A stretch of 64,000 bases of DNA from Sphingobium subterraneum (GCF_014199435.1 NZ_JACIJP010000002.1:536001-600000); one strand, 5' to 3'. Positions 34,850 through 44,563 are shown, counted from the stretch's first letter. Numbers and translations: made by a program. The notes: generated by a model from the sequence alone, not told the origin.

Positions 34850-37800
34850 TGCGGCGGCTGTTGTCCCTGCTGCTGCTGATGCTCGCGGCGCTGGCGATCC
34901 CGGCGGCGATGCTGCGCGCGAGCGAAGAGGAAGCGCCGGTCGCGCGGACCTATGTCACCGCGCCCGCTGCGCCGATGAGCCAGACGGAGGAGCAGGTCGC
35001 CGCAAAGTCCGAAGGCTGCAACAGCTGCCACACCAAAACCGACGAGCCGTCGATGCACGCCACTCCGGCCGTCCAGCTGGGCTGCACCGATTGCCATGGC
35101 GGCAATGCGGCGGTGCGCGGCAATCCGGATCTGGGCTTTACCGATCCCGCCTATGTCGCCGCGCGGGAAAAGGCGCATGTCCTGCCGCGCTATCCCAACA
35201 GCTGGCATTATCCCTCGTCGGCCAATCCGTCGCGCACCTATGCGCTGCTGAACCGGGAGGCGCCCGAGTTCATCCGCTTTATTAATCCCAGCGACTATCG
35301 TGTGGTGCGCGAAGCCTGCGGATCCTGCCACATGCGCACGATCGAGGCGGGCGAGCGCTCGATCATGGCGTCGGGCGCAATGCTGTGGGGCGGGGCGGCG
35401 TACAATAACGGCATCGTGCCGTTCAAAAACTACATTTTCGGCGAGGCCTATACCCGCGAGGGTGAGTCGGCGAAGATTGTGTCACCCGGTTCTCCGCCCG
35501 GAACATTGAGCGCCGAACAGAAGGCGCGCGGGGCATTGGGCGCGCTCTATCCGCTGCCCCAGTGGCAGGTCATTCCGCCCGGCGATATCTTTCGCGTATT
35601 CGAGCGTGGCGGGCGCAACATTCAGACGCAGTTCCCGGAGATCGGCCTGCCGAATCCGACCGGATCGATCCAGCGGCTGGAGGAGCCGGGCCGCCCCGAT
35701 CTCAAGCAGTCGAGCCGGGGACCGGGGACGGGCCTGCGTGTCGCGATCCCGGTGCTCAACATCCACAAGACCCGCCTCAACGACCCGTTCCTCTGGTTCA
35801 TGGGGACCAACGACCAGCCCGGCGACTATCGCCATTCGGGCTGTTCGGGCTGTCATGTCGTCTACGCCAACGACCGCGAACCGCGCCACAGCCTGATCTA
35901 CGCGCAGGCCGGGCGCGACGGGCAGACGCAGACGGTCGACCCGACCATTGCGGGCAAGATGGCGAGCGCCGGGAAGGACGGGCATGACAGCCATGGCGAT
36001 GGCCATGGTGGTCTGATCCAGCCCGGTGCGGCGGCGCACCCCGCCACGAAGGAAAGCGGCCACCCGATCCGCCACGCGTTCACCCGCGCCATCCCGACCG
36101 CGCAGTGCATGAGCTGCCACATGCATCAGCCGAACATCTTCCTGAACAGCTATCTCGGCTACACCATGTGGGACTATGAGTCCGACGCGCCCTTGATGTG
36201 GCCGCAGAAGCAGAAATATCCGACAGCCGCCGAAGTCCGCGCGATCAACGACCGCAACCCGGAAGGCGCGGCGGCGCGCGGCCTGTGGGGCGACGTTGAT
36301 TTCCTGCGCAACGTCTATGACACGGTGAACCCCAAGGCGAAGGACACACAGTTCGCCGACTATCACAGCCACGGCTGGAATTTCCGGGCTATCTTCAAGC
36401 GCGACCGCGAGGGCAATCTCCTCGACGCCGAGGGCAAGATCGTGAAGAACGACGACCCCGAAAAATGGCGCAAGAAGGGCGAAGGCACGTTCGTTCCGCC
36501 CGGCACCAACCCTGGCAAGACCGTGCACATGATGGACATCCATGCCGAAAAGGGTCTGCAGTGCGCGGATTGCCATTTTGCGCAGGACAGCCACGGCAAC
36601 GGCTTCATCTACGGCGAGGTGGCGAACGCGATCGAGATCGGATGCAAGGACTGCCATGGCACGGCGGACGATTATCCGACGCTGCTGACATCCGGACCCG
36701 CCGCACCGCCGGGCGGCAACAACCTCGCGCTGCTGCGCAACCCGGACGGCAAGCGCCGCTTCGAGTGGTTTTATGATGCAGGCGGCCGCCGCAAACTGAT
36801 CCAAAGGTCGATCGTCGATCCGTCGCTCGAATGGGAAGTATCGCTCGTTAAAAACAGCGTCGATCCCGCCAATCCGCATTTTAACGCCCGCGCCGCGCGC
36901 GCCAAGCTGATGAGCAAGTCGGGCGCGGAGGACGGCAGCTTCGCCTTCGGCCCCGGCGTGCCAAAGGCGGACCGCGCGCATGGCGACGACAGCATGGCGT
37001 GCTTCACCTGCCACCTCAGTTGGACGACCAGCTGCGGCGGGTGTCATTTGCCGATCGAGGCGAACTGGAAGACCAAGATGCACCATTTCGAAGGGCGGGA
37101 GACGCGCAATTTCGCGACCTACAACCCTCAGGTGGCGCGCGACGAGATGTTCCAGCTCGGCAAGCACATGACGACCAAGGGCAATCAGGTCGCGCCGGTC
37201 CGCTCCTCGTCTGCGCTGGTGCTGTCATCGACCAACATCAACCGCGAACGCATCTATATCCAGCAGCCGCCGATCTCCGGCATCGGCTTTTCGAGCCAGG
37301 CATTCGCGCCGCACTTCCCACATACCGTGCGCACGACGGAGACCAAGACCTGTTCCGATTGCCATCTGTCGGACAAGGACGACAACAACGCGATCATGGC
37401 GCAGCTGATGTTGCTGGGCACCAACTATGTGAATTTCGTGGGGCTCAACGCCTGGACCGGCCTCGCCGGCGGGTTCGAGGCAATCCGCGTCACCGAATGG
37501 GACGAGCCGCAGGCGGTGATTGGATCCTATCTCCAGAAATACGCCTATCCCGATTATTGGCGAATGCATGTGGACGACAACAAGCGCGAACTCAAAAACT
37601 GGGTGCGCGGCAAGATGTTCGACAAGGCGATCTCGGGGGAGACGCAGGCGGTCGAGGAATTCCGCAATGTCGTGAAGGGCACGAAGGGCCGCGTGGGGTG
37701 CCTGCAACTGCGCGGCGAATATATGTATGTTGCGGAAGGATCGGGCGGCTTCCGCGTCTACGACGTCGCGTCGATCGCCAACAAGGGCGTGTCGGAACCG

Positions 37801-38856
37801 ATCCTCTCCGGGCCGTTCTCCTCGCTGGGGTATGACACCCATGTGGCCAGCCCCAATGCGACCTGCATGGCGCTGCCCACCGACCAGCCGATCAATCCGC
37901 TGCGCAACACGCCGGAACTGCGCGCCACCAATCAGGAACAGCCGTTCCTGCCGATCTACAGCTATGCCGCCGTGACGGACAGCGTCGAAGGGCTGATCCT
38001 CGTGAACATCGACACCATGGCCGATGGCGAGTTCCGCAACAATTTTCTGAAGCGCGCGGTGACGTGGAACCCGGATCATGTGCTCGACGGTGCGCGGCAC
38101 ATCCAGCTGGCCGGGCAGGTCGCCTACATCACCGCCGATATTGGCTTGGTCGTGGTCGATCTTGCCGATCCGTTGCGTCCGCGCCTCGCGGCCGTGCGGC
38201 CGTTGAAAGACGCGCGGGCGAGCGCAATCCAGTTCCGCTATCTCTGGGTCAGTGATGCGGAAGGGGTGAAGCTGTTCGACGTGACGAAGCTGACCGATCC
38301 GGTCGCCGTACCGGGCGCGACCGTGCCGCTGGCCGACGCGCGCCGCATCTATGTTGCGCGCACCTACGCCTATGTCGCGGCCAAGAAGGATGGTCTCGTC
38401 ATCATCAACGTCACCAATCCGCTCAAGCCCGTCGTCTACGCCAAGGAAACCTTCGGCGGACAGATGACCGATGCAGAGGATGTGATCGTCGGGTCGACCA
38501 ACGCAAGCGCCTTTGCCTATGTGGCGGACGGGCGTAATGGGCTGAAAGTCATTCAGCTGACCTCGCCGGACAGCCAGCCCAATTTTTACGGTTTTTCGTC
38601 ACCGCCCAAGCCGGAATTGATCGCCTGGGCGAAGACGCCGACCCCGGCGTTGGCCTTGTCCAAGGGGCTGGACAGGGACCGGGCTGTCGATGAAACCGGC
38701 GGGCAGATCGCTGTTTTTGGCCGACTGGGTTCTCGGCCCTTTACCCGGCCGGAAATGGAAAAACTGTTCCTCACCAGCAAGGGCGTGCCTTACAAAGTCA
38801 GCGATACGCCGGACATGACAGCATGGCGCGCGCCGATGAAGCTACCCGCGCAATAG
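34849..38856 (+). CDS. Secreted decaheme cytochrome c with LVIVD propeller
   Basis: A 1335-residue exported protein (signal peptide LLSLLLLMLAALAIPAAML). Ten CX2CH motifs are readable: CNSCH, CTDCH, CGSCH, CSGCH, CMSCH, CADCH, CKDCH, CFTCH, CGGCH and CSDCH, spread over about residues 55-845. A His-rich loop (HDSHGDGHGG) lies at about 384-393. The last 400 residues lack heme and carry LVIVD-type repeats ('EYMYVAEGSGGFRVYDV', 'QVAYITADIGLVVVDLADP', 'TYAYVAAKKDGLVIINVTNP'), which fold as a beta propeller. That suggests a large surface-exposed electron carrier with a docking domain. It overlaps the barrel gene by one base (TGATG). It is neither a nitrite reductase nor a hydroxylamine oxidoreductase by motif pattern. 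Confidence 0.85.
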   Translation: MRRLLSLLLLMLAALAIPAAMLRASEEEAPVARTYVTAPAAPMSQTEEQVAAKSEGCNSCHTKTDEPSMHATPAVQLGCTDCHGGNAAVRGNPDLGFTDPAYVAAREKAHVLPRYPNSWHYPSSANPSRTYALLNREAPEFIRFINPSDYRVVREACGSCHMRTIEAGERSIMASGAMLWGGAAYNNGIVPFKNYIFGEAYTREGESAKIVSPGSPPGTLSAEQKARGALGALYPLPQWQVIPPGDIFRVFERGGRNIQTQFPEIGLPNPTGSIQRLEEPGRPDLKQSSRGPGTGLRVAIPVLNIHKTRLNDPFLWFMGTNDQPGDYRHSGCSGCHVVYANDREPRHSLIYAQAGRDGQTQTVDPTIAGKMASAGKDGHDSHGDGHGGLIQPGAAAHPATKESGHPIRHAFTRAIPTAQCMSCHMHQPNIFLNSYLGYTMWDYESDAPLMWPQKQKYPTAAEVRAINDRNPEGAAARGLWGDVDFLRNVYDTVNPKAKDTQFADYHSHGWNFRAIFKRDREGNLLDAEGKIVKNDDPEKWRKKGEGTFVPPGTNPGKTVHMMDIHAEKGLQCADCHFAQDSHGNGFIYGEVANAIEIGCKDCHGTADDYPTLLTSGPAAPPGGNNLALLRNPDGKRRFEWFYDAGGRRKLIQRSIVDPSLEWEVSLVKNSVDPANPHFNARAARAKLMSKSGAEDGSFAFGPGVPKADRAHGDDSMACFTCHLSWTTSCGGCHLPIEANWKTKMHHFEGRETRNFATYNPQVARDEMFQLGKHMTTKGNQVAPVRSSSALVLSSTNINRERIYIQQPPISGIGFSSQAFAPHFPHTVRTTETKTCSDCHLSDKDDNNAIMAQLMLLGTNYVNFVGLNAWTGLAGGFEAIRVTEWDEPQAVIGSYLQKYAYPDYWRMHVDDNKRELKNWVRGKMFDKAISGETQAVEEFRNVVKGTKGRVGCLQLRGEYMYVAEGSGGFRVYDVASIANKGVSEPILSGPFSSLGYDTHVASPNATCMALPTDQPINPLRNTPELRATNQEQPFLPIYSYAAVTDSVEGLILVNIDTMADGEFRNNFLKRAVTWNPDHVLDGARHIQLAGQVAYITADIGLVVVDLADPLRPRLAAVRPLKDARASAIQFRYLWVSDAEGVKLFDVTKLTDPVAVPGATVPLADARRIYVARTYAYVAAKKDGLVIINVTNPLKPVVYAKETFGGQMTDAEDVIVGSTNASAFAYVADGRNGLKVIQLTSPDSQPNFYGFSSPPKPELIAWAKTPTPALALSKGLDRDRAVDETGGQIAVFGRLGSRPFTRPEMEKLFLTSKGVPYKVSDTPDMTAWRAPMKLPAQ

Positions 38857-38975
38857 AAGTTCTCCTGTCCTGTCCGAGAATTTCTCATATGCGGTAGTGC
38901 GTAATTGTTCCGCGTGTCCGCTCGGTTCATCGCATATTACTTAACACCCACCCTACTCTCGTTCATGCACGTGCG

Positions 38976-40841
38976 ATGCTGACCGTCCGGAACGACCGCT
39001 CCATTCGTGCTCTTGCGATCGGTTACGGATTGCTGGTCCTGTCCGTGTCGGCGGCGATCTGGGTTTCTGTTCTGCAGCGCAAGGCGTTCGACATGGTCGA
39101 ACATACCATGCGCGTAGAAATGACGCTGGGATCGGTGGAAACCCATATCCAGCAGGCGGAATCCGCACAGCGCGGCTATTTGCTGGTCCATGACGAGCGG
39201 TATCTGGATATGTTCCAGCAGGCTCTGGCAGCGCTCCCTGCGGATTTTCGGGAATTGCGCGGGCTGGTGGCGGACAACCCCGGACAAATCCAGCGGCTTG
39301 GCCAGCTCAGCGAAATCGTCGGTCTGCGTCGGGCCTCTCTATTGCAGGTGCTGGCGATGGACCGCGCCGGGCAGCCCCCCGATGCCGAACGTATCCGCCG
39401 TGGCCGTCAGCTTATGGACCGCGTCGATGCGGTCGTCCAGGAGATGCGCGGGGAGGAGCGCAGGCTGCTCGAAGAACGCACCACCTATGCGCATGGCCAG
39501 TGGCAGCTTGGCCTTGCTGGCCTTGTGGTGAGCGCGCTCGTCCTGTTGGCGCTGGGAATTTTCGCGCTGCGCCATGCCCGGATTCTGCTGGCGGAGACGA
39601 CGGCATCGCGCGACGCTTACGCCGTGGCCCACGAGCAGCTGGTGGATGAAGTCAAACAGCGCCACGCCGCCGAAGAACAGATGCGGCAGATGCAGAAGAC
39701 AGAAGCTCTGGGCCAGCTTACCGGAGGCATCGCGCATGATTTCAACAATATGCTGGGCGTGGTGATCGGTTCGCTCGACATTGCCCGGCTGCGACTCGCC
39801 GGGCAGGCGGAGCCGCGCGCGCTCCGTTCGCTCGACAACGCGATGGAAGGCGCCCAGCGCGCCGCGCAGCTGACCGCACGTTTGCTGGCCTTTTCCCGCC
39901 AGCAGCCGCTGGAGCCCAAGGCACTTGATGCGAATCGCCTCGTCAGTGGCATGTCCGATCTGCTCCACCGGACCACCGGCGATCATATCCGGGTGGAAAC
40001 GGTGATGGGTGCGGGCATCTGGACGTGCTTTGCCGATGTCAGCCAGCTCGAGAATGCTGTCCTGAACCTGTGCGTCAACGCGCGGGACGCGATGCCCGAT
40101 GGCGGACGCATGACAATCGAAACGACCAACGCTGCGCTGGATGACCGCTACGCTGCCACGCACACGGAGGTGCGGCCGGGGCAATATGTGATGATATCGG
40201 TCAGCGACACCGGGGCGGGCATGCCCGCGGATGTGATCGACCGGGCTTTTGATCCCTTCTTCACGACAAAGGGCGTGGGCAAGGGAACGGGCCTTGGCCT
40301 CAGCCAGGTGTTTGGCTTCGTCAAACAGTCGCACGGCCATGTGAAAATCTATTCGGAAGTCGGGCAGGGCACGACCGTCAAAATCTATCTGCCGCGCTAT
40401 TATGGCTCGCAACCGGTCATGAGTTCGCCTGATGCGCAGCTCTCCACCGACCTGCTGCCCCGTGCGCGCGGGAACGAGGCGATCCTGATCGTCGAGGACG
40501 AGGAACGGGTGCGCCAGGTCGCGGTCGAGGCGCTGCGTGATCTTGGCTATCACATCGTGCAGGCAGGCGATGCGACGCAGGCGCTGGCGCTGCTCGCCAT
40601 CCAGCCGCACATCGACCTGCTGTTCACCGATATCGTGATGCCGGACATCAACGGACGACGGCTGGCTGAGCAGGCGGTGACCCAGCGCCCTGGCCTCAAG
40701 GTGCTGTATACCACCGGCTACACGCGCAACGCGATCGTGCATAACGGGATGCTGGACCCCGGGCTCAACTTCCTTGCCAAGCCCTTCACGGTCGAACAGC
40801 TTGCCGTGAAGGTGCGCCAGGTGCTGGACAACACCCCGTAG
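38976..40841 (+). CDS. CHASE3 hybrid histidine kinase with receiver domain
   Basis: A 621-residue sensor. A membrane helix (about 12-32) precedes a periplasmic CHASE3-like helical sensor (about 40-180: '[21 protein letters not shown]'), and a second helix follows at about 184-205. Then comes a HisKA domain with phosphorylatable His in [11 protein letters not shown]. The HATPase domain (about 330-470) has [10 protein letters not shown] and [10 protein letters not shown]-terminal receiver (about 500-620) has EDEERVR, the phospho-acceptor Asp in FTDIVMPD, and a KPF motif. No transmitter output domain is present, and no response regulator gene is adjacent. The stop is 9 bases from the convergent phosphodiesterase gene. 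It follows the decaheme gene by 119 bases, so it probably senses a condition linked to this locus. Confidence 0.85.
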   Translation: MLTVRNDRSIRALAIGYGLLVLSVSAAIWVSVLQRKAFDMVEHTMRVEMTLGSVETHIQQAESAQRGYLLVHDERYLDMFQQALAALPADFRELRGLVADNPGQIQRLGQLSEIVGLRRASLLQVLAMDRAGQPPDAERIRRGRQLMDRVDAVVQEMRGEERRLLEERTTYAHGQWQLGLAGLVVSALVLLALGIFALRHARILLAETTASRDAYAVAHEQLVDEVKQRHAAEEQMRQMQKTEALGQLTGGIAHDFNNMLGVVIGSLDIARLRLAGQAEPRALRSLDNAMEGAQRAAQLTARLLAFSRQQPLEPKALDANRLVSGMSDLLHRTTGDHIRVETVMGAGIWTCFADVSQLENAVLNLCVNARDAMPDGGRMTIETTNAALDDRYAATHTEVRPGQYVMISVSDTGAGMPADVIDRAFDPFFTTKGVGKGTGLGLSQVFGFVKQSHGHVKIYSEVGQGTTVKIYLPRYYGSQPVMSSPDAQLSTDLLPRARGNEAILIVEDEERVRQVAVEALRDLGYHIVQAGDATQALALLAIQPHIDLLFTDIVMPDINGRRLAEQAVTQRPGLKVLYTTGYTRNAIVHNGMLDPGLNFLAKPFTVEQLAVKVRQVLDNTP

Positions 40842-40850
40842 AGTGTTGCT

Positions 40851-41699
40851 TCAGGCCGGGCGCTCGGCGATCAGGCTTTTTACCAGCGGCTGCATCGTGG
40901 CATCGAACTTCGCCAGCATCACATGTTCGTCCGCCGTCTCGAAGAAACTGACCAAGCCGTTCTCCGTCCAACTGTGGAGGGCATAAGCGGGCGCGTCGGC
41001 AATGATCATCGGGCGGTTGTCGGGCACGTCCGGGTCGATCGGCGACAGGTCGAGCGCCACCTGCGGCGCGGTCGATGGGCAGATGGTGACGGTCGTTCCG
41101 CGCCACGGCGCGACGATGGCACGGTGCAGATGGCCACAGATCAGCGCTTGCACCTGATGTCGTCCGGCAATGGTCTGAGCAAAACGGCGCACCCATGGTT
41201 CGTCGGCATGGGTGTTCATCCAGTCGATCCCGACTTCGACCGGCGGGTGGTGCATGACAATGATCGCCGGCGTTGCCTGGTCCTCGTCGAGCCGGGCTGA
41301 GAGCCACGCCGCCCGCGCCTCGCAAAACGCGCCCCCGTGGCGCCCGGGATCCAGCGTGTCAATGATCAACAGCCGTAGCCCGTCGAGCGCGACCGCATAC
41401 TGAACGAACCCGTCCTCCGCCGGGATCCGCGGAAACTGCGAACGGAAATTGGCCCGGTCGTCATGATTGCCCATACACAGATAGACGGGAAATGGGCAGA
41501 CGCTCAGCGCGTTGGCGAGGCGGCGGTAGCTGTCCTCATCCCCCCGGTCGACCAGATCACCGGTGGCGAGCAGCAGGTCTGGCCGGTTGGGACCGGTGAG
41601 CAGGCGCTGGATCACCTGATCCAGCCGCTTGCGGTTGAACTCGGCCGGATTGCCCGGATCGAATCCCAGATGGATGTCGGTGATCTGCGCGATCAGCAT
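40851..41699 (-). CDS. CpdA-like cyclic nucleotide phosphodiesterase
   Basis: A 282-residue calcineurin-like metallophosphoesterase. Metal-binding motifs run in order: TDIHLG, GDLVDRG, GNHDD, HHPP and GHLHR. These match the class III cAMP phosphodiesterases (CpdA/Icc), which hydrolyse 3',5'-cAMP in the cytoplasm. It has no signal peptide. Family members can also act on other phosphodiesters, so cAMP is inferred from motif and context. It lies 51 bases after the FHA-decaheme stop on the same strand, so it probably closes the oxidoreductase operon. The locus also holds an adenylate cyclase and a cNMP-binding enzyme, which supports a cAMP role. Confidence 0.82.
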   Translation of the reverse strand: MLIAQITDIHLGFDPGNPAEFNRKRLDQVIQRLLTGPNRPDLLLATGDLVDRGDEDSYRRLANALSVCPFPVYLCMGNHDDRANFRSQFPRIPAEDGFVQYAVALDGLRLLIIDTLDPGRHGGAFCEARAAWLSARLDEDQATPAIIVMHHPPVEVGIDWMNTHADEPWVRRFAQTIAGRHQVQALICGHLHRAIVAPWRGTTVTICPSTAPQVALDLSPIDPDVPDNRPMIIADAPAYALHSWTENGLVSFFETADEHVMLAKFDATMQPLVKSLIAERPA

Positions 41700-41750
41700 C
41701 CGTTACGTCCCTTCTTCCATCCGGGATTATGAACCGGCCTCGACACCGGC

Positions 41751-43652
41751 TTATGGCAGATCAGCGGCCCGTTCCGCCGTTGGTTTTTTGCGTTTCTGTT
41801 CTGGCCCCACAGCCGACGACCCCACGTGTGAGACCCATGGTGCGCCTTCATCCATATGATAGCTGTGACATAGAGCACAGGCGGAGGGAACATCCGACCG
41901 GGATTTTTCGCCTCCGTGGCATTCCCGGCAGGATTTGAGGTCCGGCAGCAGCAGATCCGTCGCCTTGGTCGACGTGGTGGTCGCGTGGCAGCTTTCGCAT
42001 TTTTCGGTCTTGTGCGCGGCATGGTCAAACCAGCCCTTCTGCATATAGCGCATCGTCTGGTGCACCGGCAGGACCGTCCAGCCGGTCGCGCTGTTCACGC
42101 CCGGCGGCGTGACCGTATGGCAGTCATAGCAGGCGCCGCCCTTCGAAAACACCGCGGCGATGGCGGCATCCGCGCCGTTGGGCCGCGCGGCCACGGCGCC
42201 AAAATAGGCATGATAAACCTTGCCCTGCGCGTAGTCACCCGGCCTCCGCCGCGCCATTCCGCCCAGCTGGATCGGCACGGTCGGCCCGGTCGAGCGGTAG
42301 AAGGCCCGCAGATCGGCGATCACCTGGTCCGGTTGGCCATGGCGCAAGGTCCGCGTCACGCCGCCGATCGTCTCGAAGCCGAGGCTGTGGCAGGCCTGAC
42401 AGTTGGTTTCCATGTCGACCGGTTTAAAGCGGACCCCATCGCTGGTGGGGGTGTGGCAGCTCTTGCACGCCAGCGCATCGCCATAGCCTTGTTCCGCACC
42501 GAGCCGCTGCGCCATGCGCGCGACCCCGCCCGTACGCGAGAGATGCAGGGCATGCGGGAATTTGAGACCGCTGTCGTCCATCGGCTTGCGATCGAGCGCG
42601 ATCCGCTCGAAACGGGGATGCTTACCCGGCTGCACCATCACAAGCGGGCGGAATTGCGGATGGTCGGTGCCGAAATCGCTGGCGTTGCCGATTTTCGTGT
42701 CCGTGAGCCGACTGTCGAGCGTGGCGTGGCAATCGGCGCAGAAAATCTGCGGCGTGGGCTGCATCGGCCCCGCCCCCTCATGCTCGCGGTGGCAATCGAC
42801 GCAGGCTCCCGGACCGGGCTTGCCGAACGCATGGGCGACGCTCGCGAGGAGGCGGCCGCCCAGCCCCGCTTCGGCGCGCGCTTGCGCAATGCGCTCCGGT
42901 CGGGCGTGATCGTGCACGTCGGTGTGGCAGGTCTTGCACGCGCTATCGCGGACGGACACGAACGCCTGAGTGTGGCAGCTCTCACATTTTCCTTCCAGTC
43001 CATGATGCGCCTTGCTCAGCGGACCGGATGACCAGCTGCTGTCGCCCAGCACGACGTCCTTCGCCGGACCGCGCTGCTTCATCACGGCGTAGATGTTGCG
43101 CGTGTCTTCGCGTGGGCGGGACAGATAGCTGGCGATCGGCACGGCGAGGAACGCGAGGAGGATCAGCACGACCGCGGCCCAGGCGAGCGGGCGCTTGCCG
43201 ATCATCGTACCGGCTAGGGAGAAGACCTGATGCTCGTCGCGTTCCTCTGCTGCGTCGGATACGGCCTCGGTGCGCTGGACGGACAGCACGACTTCGTCCG
43301 CGTCGGATCGCGACACCGTGATCCGGTGGCCGCCGAAGCGCAGCTCCGCTCCGGTCGCGCTGTCGATCTCTGCGGATTGGCTCGGGCGTCCATCGACATC
43401 GAAGCCGAGCGTGCCGGTGGCGCGCACCGCGATCCGGCGCGCATCGATCCGTTCGATCCGGGCGTGGTCTGGCGTGACGGCCAGGTCGGGCAGGTGAATG
43501 TCGCATTCCGCCGACCGGCCGACCCGGATCTGCGGCTTGGCGATGGTCGCGCTGCGCACAAGCTCGCGCCCGTCGGCGGTGAAGCTTGTCGTTCGGATCA
43601 GAAATGCCATGGCCCCCGCCCTGTTCCCCGTATTCTCGTCCCCCGCGCTCAT
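41751..43652 (-). CDS. FHA-domain inner-membrane decaheme cytochrome
   Basis: A 633-residue fusion. An N-terminal FHA phosphothreonine-binding domain (about 40-110) has VGRSAECDIHLPD and TPDHARIE. One membrane helix (about 155-176: AWAAVVLILLAFLAVPIASYL) separates it from a periplasmic cytochrome with ten CX2CH motifs: CESCH, CKTCH, CVDCH, CADCH, CKSCH, CQACH, CYDCH, CESCH, CRECH and CALCH. The FHA domain should face the cytoplasm. The layout resembles CymA-like quinol-linked cytochromes in topology only; the FHA sensor is the oddity. The start is 5 bases past the cytochrome b stop. A second Met at 43610, right before the FHA strand, is an alternative start. Confidence 0.85.
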   Translation of the reverse strand: MSAGDENTGNRAGAMAFLIRTTSFTADGRELVRSATIAKPQIRVGRSAECDIHLPDLAVTPDHARIERIDARRIAVRATGTLGFDVDGRPSQSAEIDSATGAELRFGGHRITVSRSDADEVVLSVQRTEAVSDAAEERDEHQVFSLAGTMIGKRPLAWAAVVLILLAFLAVPIASYLSRPREDTRNIYAVMKQRGPAKDVVLGDSSWSSGPLSKAHHGLEGKCESCHTQAFVSVRDSACKTCHTDVHDHARPERIAQARAEAGLGGRLLASVAHAFGKPGPGACVDCHREHEGAGPMQPTPQIFCADCHATLDSRLTDTKIGNASDFGTDHPQFRPLVMVQPGKHPRFERIALDRKPMDDSGLKFPHALHLSRTGGVARMAQRLGAEQGYGDALACKSCHTPTSDGVRFKPVDMETNCQACHSLGFETIGGVTRTLRHGQPDQVIADLRAFYRSTGPTVPIQLGGMARRRPGDYAQGKVYHAYFGAVAARPNGADAAIAAVFSKGGACYDCHTVTPPGVNSATGWTVLPVHQTMRYMQKGWFDHAAHKTEKCESCHATTTSTKATDLLLPDLKSCRECHGGEKSRSDVPSACALCHSYHMDEGAPWVSHVGSSAVGPEQKRKKPTAERAADLP

Positions 43653-43657
43653 ACCCG

Positions 43658-44539
43658 TTACCAGTAAAAGAAGACGCTGACGATATGCGCGGTCAGCGCC
43701 GCGAGCAGAGCGAAGGTTGCGGGCACATGCACGTAAAGCCAGATTTCAAGGAGCGCGCGCAGCCGCAGGTGACGCCGCAGTTGCGCCAGCATCGCTTCCT
43801 TGCGATCGAGCAGCGCATCCACCTTTTCCAGGGGATCATTGCCGAGATTGGGCCGTGTGGAAGTTGCGCGGCGCAACTCGCGATGCGCCTGCGTGGTCAC
43901 GCAATCGCGGTGGTTTCCCGTCAATCGGCGCCATAAACCTCCTCCGAAGGGGTCCTGATCGAGCGACATCCGGACCAGCGCCGCATCCTCCTGCGCGAGG
44001 GGTTGCGCGGCGTCGTGCAACTGCCGGTCGATCGCGCGCAGGGCGTCGAGCATCTGGCCCTGCGTCATCTCGCTCCGGTTGCTGCTCAATGCGCGGGGCA
44101 GCACCGTGTAAACAGTGATGCCGTACAGGCCCGAGAGGATGACGAGCATCATCAGCCCATACGCGAGCGTGTGGACATTCCAGCCGAACTGGAAGCCGGT
44201 GTGCAGCGTGCCGATGACAATCAGGCTGAGGCCCAGATAGACATGGGCGGACGTCCACGCCTTCAATGACCAGCGGCCCGTCGTCATCGCCCGCTTGCGC
44301 AGGCCGAGCGCGGTCAGCCAGAGGATCAGCCCGACGCCGATGGTCCCAAGCGTGTAACCGTACCAGCTTCCGCCATTGTGGCGCGGCGTGATGTCGATCA
44401 GCGCGTAGCTGACGACCAGCAGCAGGCTCAATCCGCCCGCGATCTTCGCCCAGCGAAACCCGGCGTGGCGCAGGAAGCCGTCGTGGAGGGTCTCGCCTTT
44501 TGCGCGTGGGGTATGCGTGGAAGACGCGCGGGTCGCCAT
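43658..44539 (-). CDS. Inner-membrane cytochrome b-like protein
   Basis: A 293-residue membrane protein with about five helices. Conserved His residues sit where heme ligands would be in b561-type proteins: 'TSAHVYLGLSLIVIGTLH', 'WNVHTLAYGLMM', and the last helix 'YVHVPATFALLAALTAH'. A long cytoplasmic loop (about 150-260) is polar. It would pass electrons between the soluble FAD/Fe-S enzyme and the periplasmic FHA-decaheme, via quinol or directly. It lies 5 bases before the FHA-decaheme gene and 121 bases after the FAD enzyme, in the same orientation. The exact ligand assignment is inferred. Confidence 0.72.
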   Translation of the reverse strand: MATRASSTHTPRAKGETLHDGFLRHAGFRWAKIAGGLSLLLVVSYALIDITPRHNGGSWYGYTLGTIGVGLILWLTALGLRKRAMTTGRWSLKAWTSAHVYLGLSLIVIGTLHTGFQFGWNVHTLAYGLMMLVILSGLYGITVYTVLPRALSSNRSEMTQGQMLDALRAIDRQLHDAAQPLAQEDAALVRMSLDQDPFGGGLWRRLTGNHRDCVTTQAHRELRRATSTRPNLGNDPLEKVDALLDRKEAMLAQLRRHLRLRALLEIWLYVHVPATFALLAALTAHIVSVFFYW

Positions 44540-44563
44540 TAGAGCGCCTCCCCCCCAGACATT

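Noticed and set aside
29640-38856. Naming the cluster mtrCAB or pio
   Set aside because: Only the general parts (cytochromes plus barrel) match. No recognisable MtrA/MtrB/MtrC sequence features are visible, so no symbol was given.
38857-38975. CRP-type sites (TGTGA-N6-TCACA) upstream of locus genes to explain cAMP control
   Set aside because: None was seen in the gaps at 15269-15464, 21345-21529, 29497-29639, 38857-38975 or 47112-47231. Control, if any, would be through the cNMP-binding enzyme itself.
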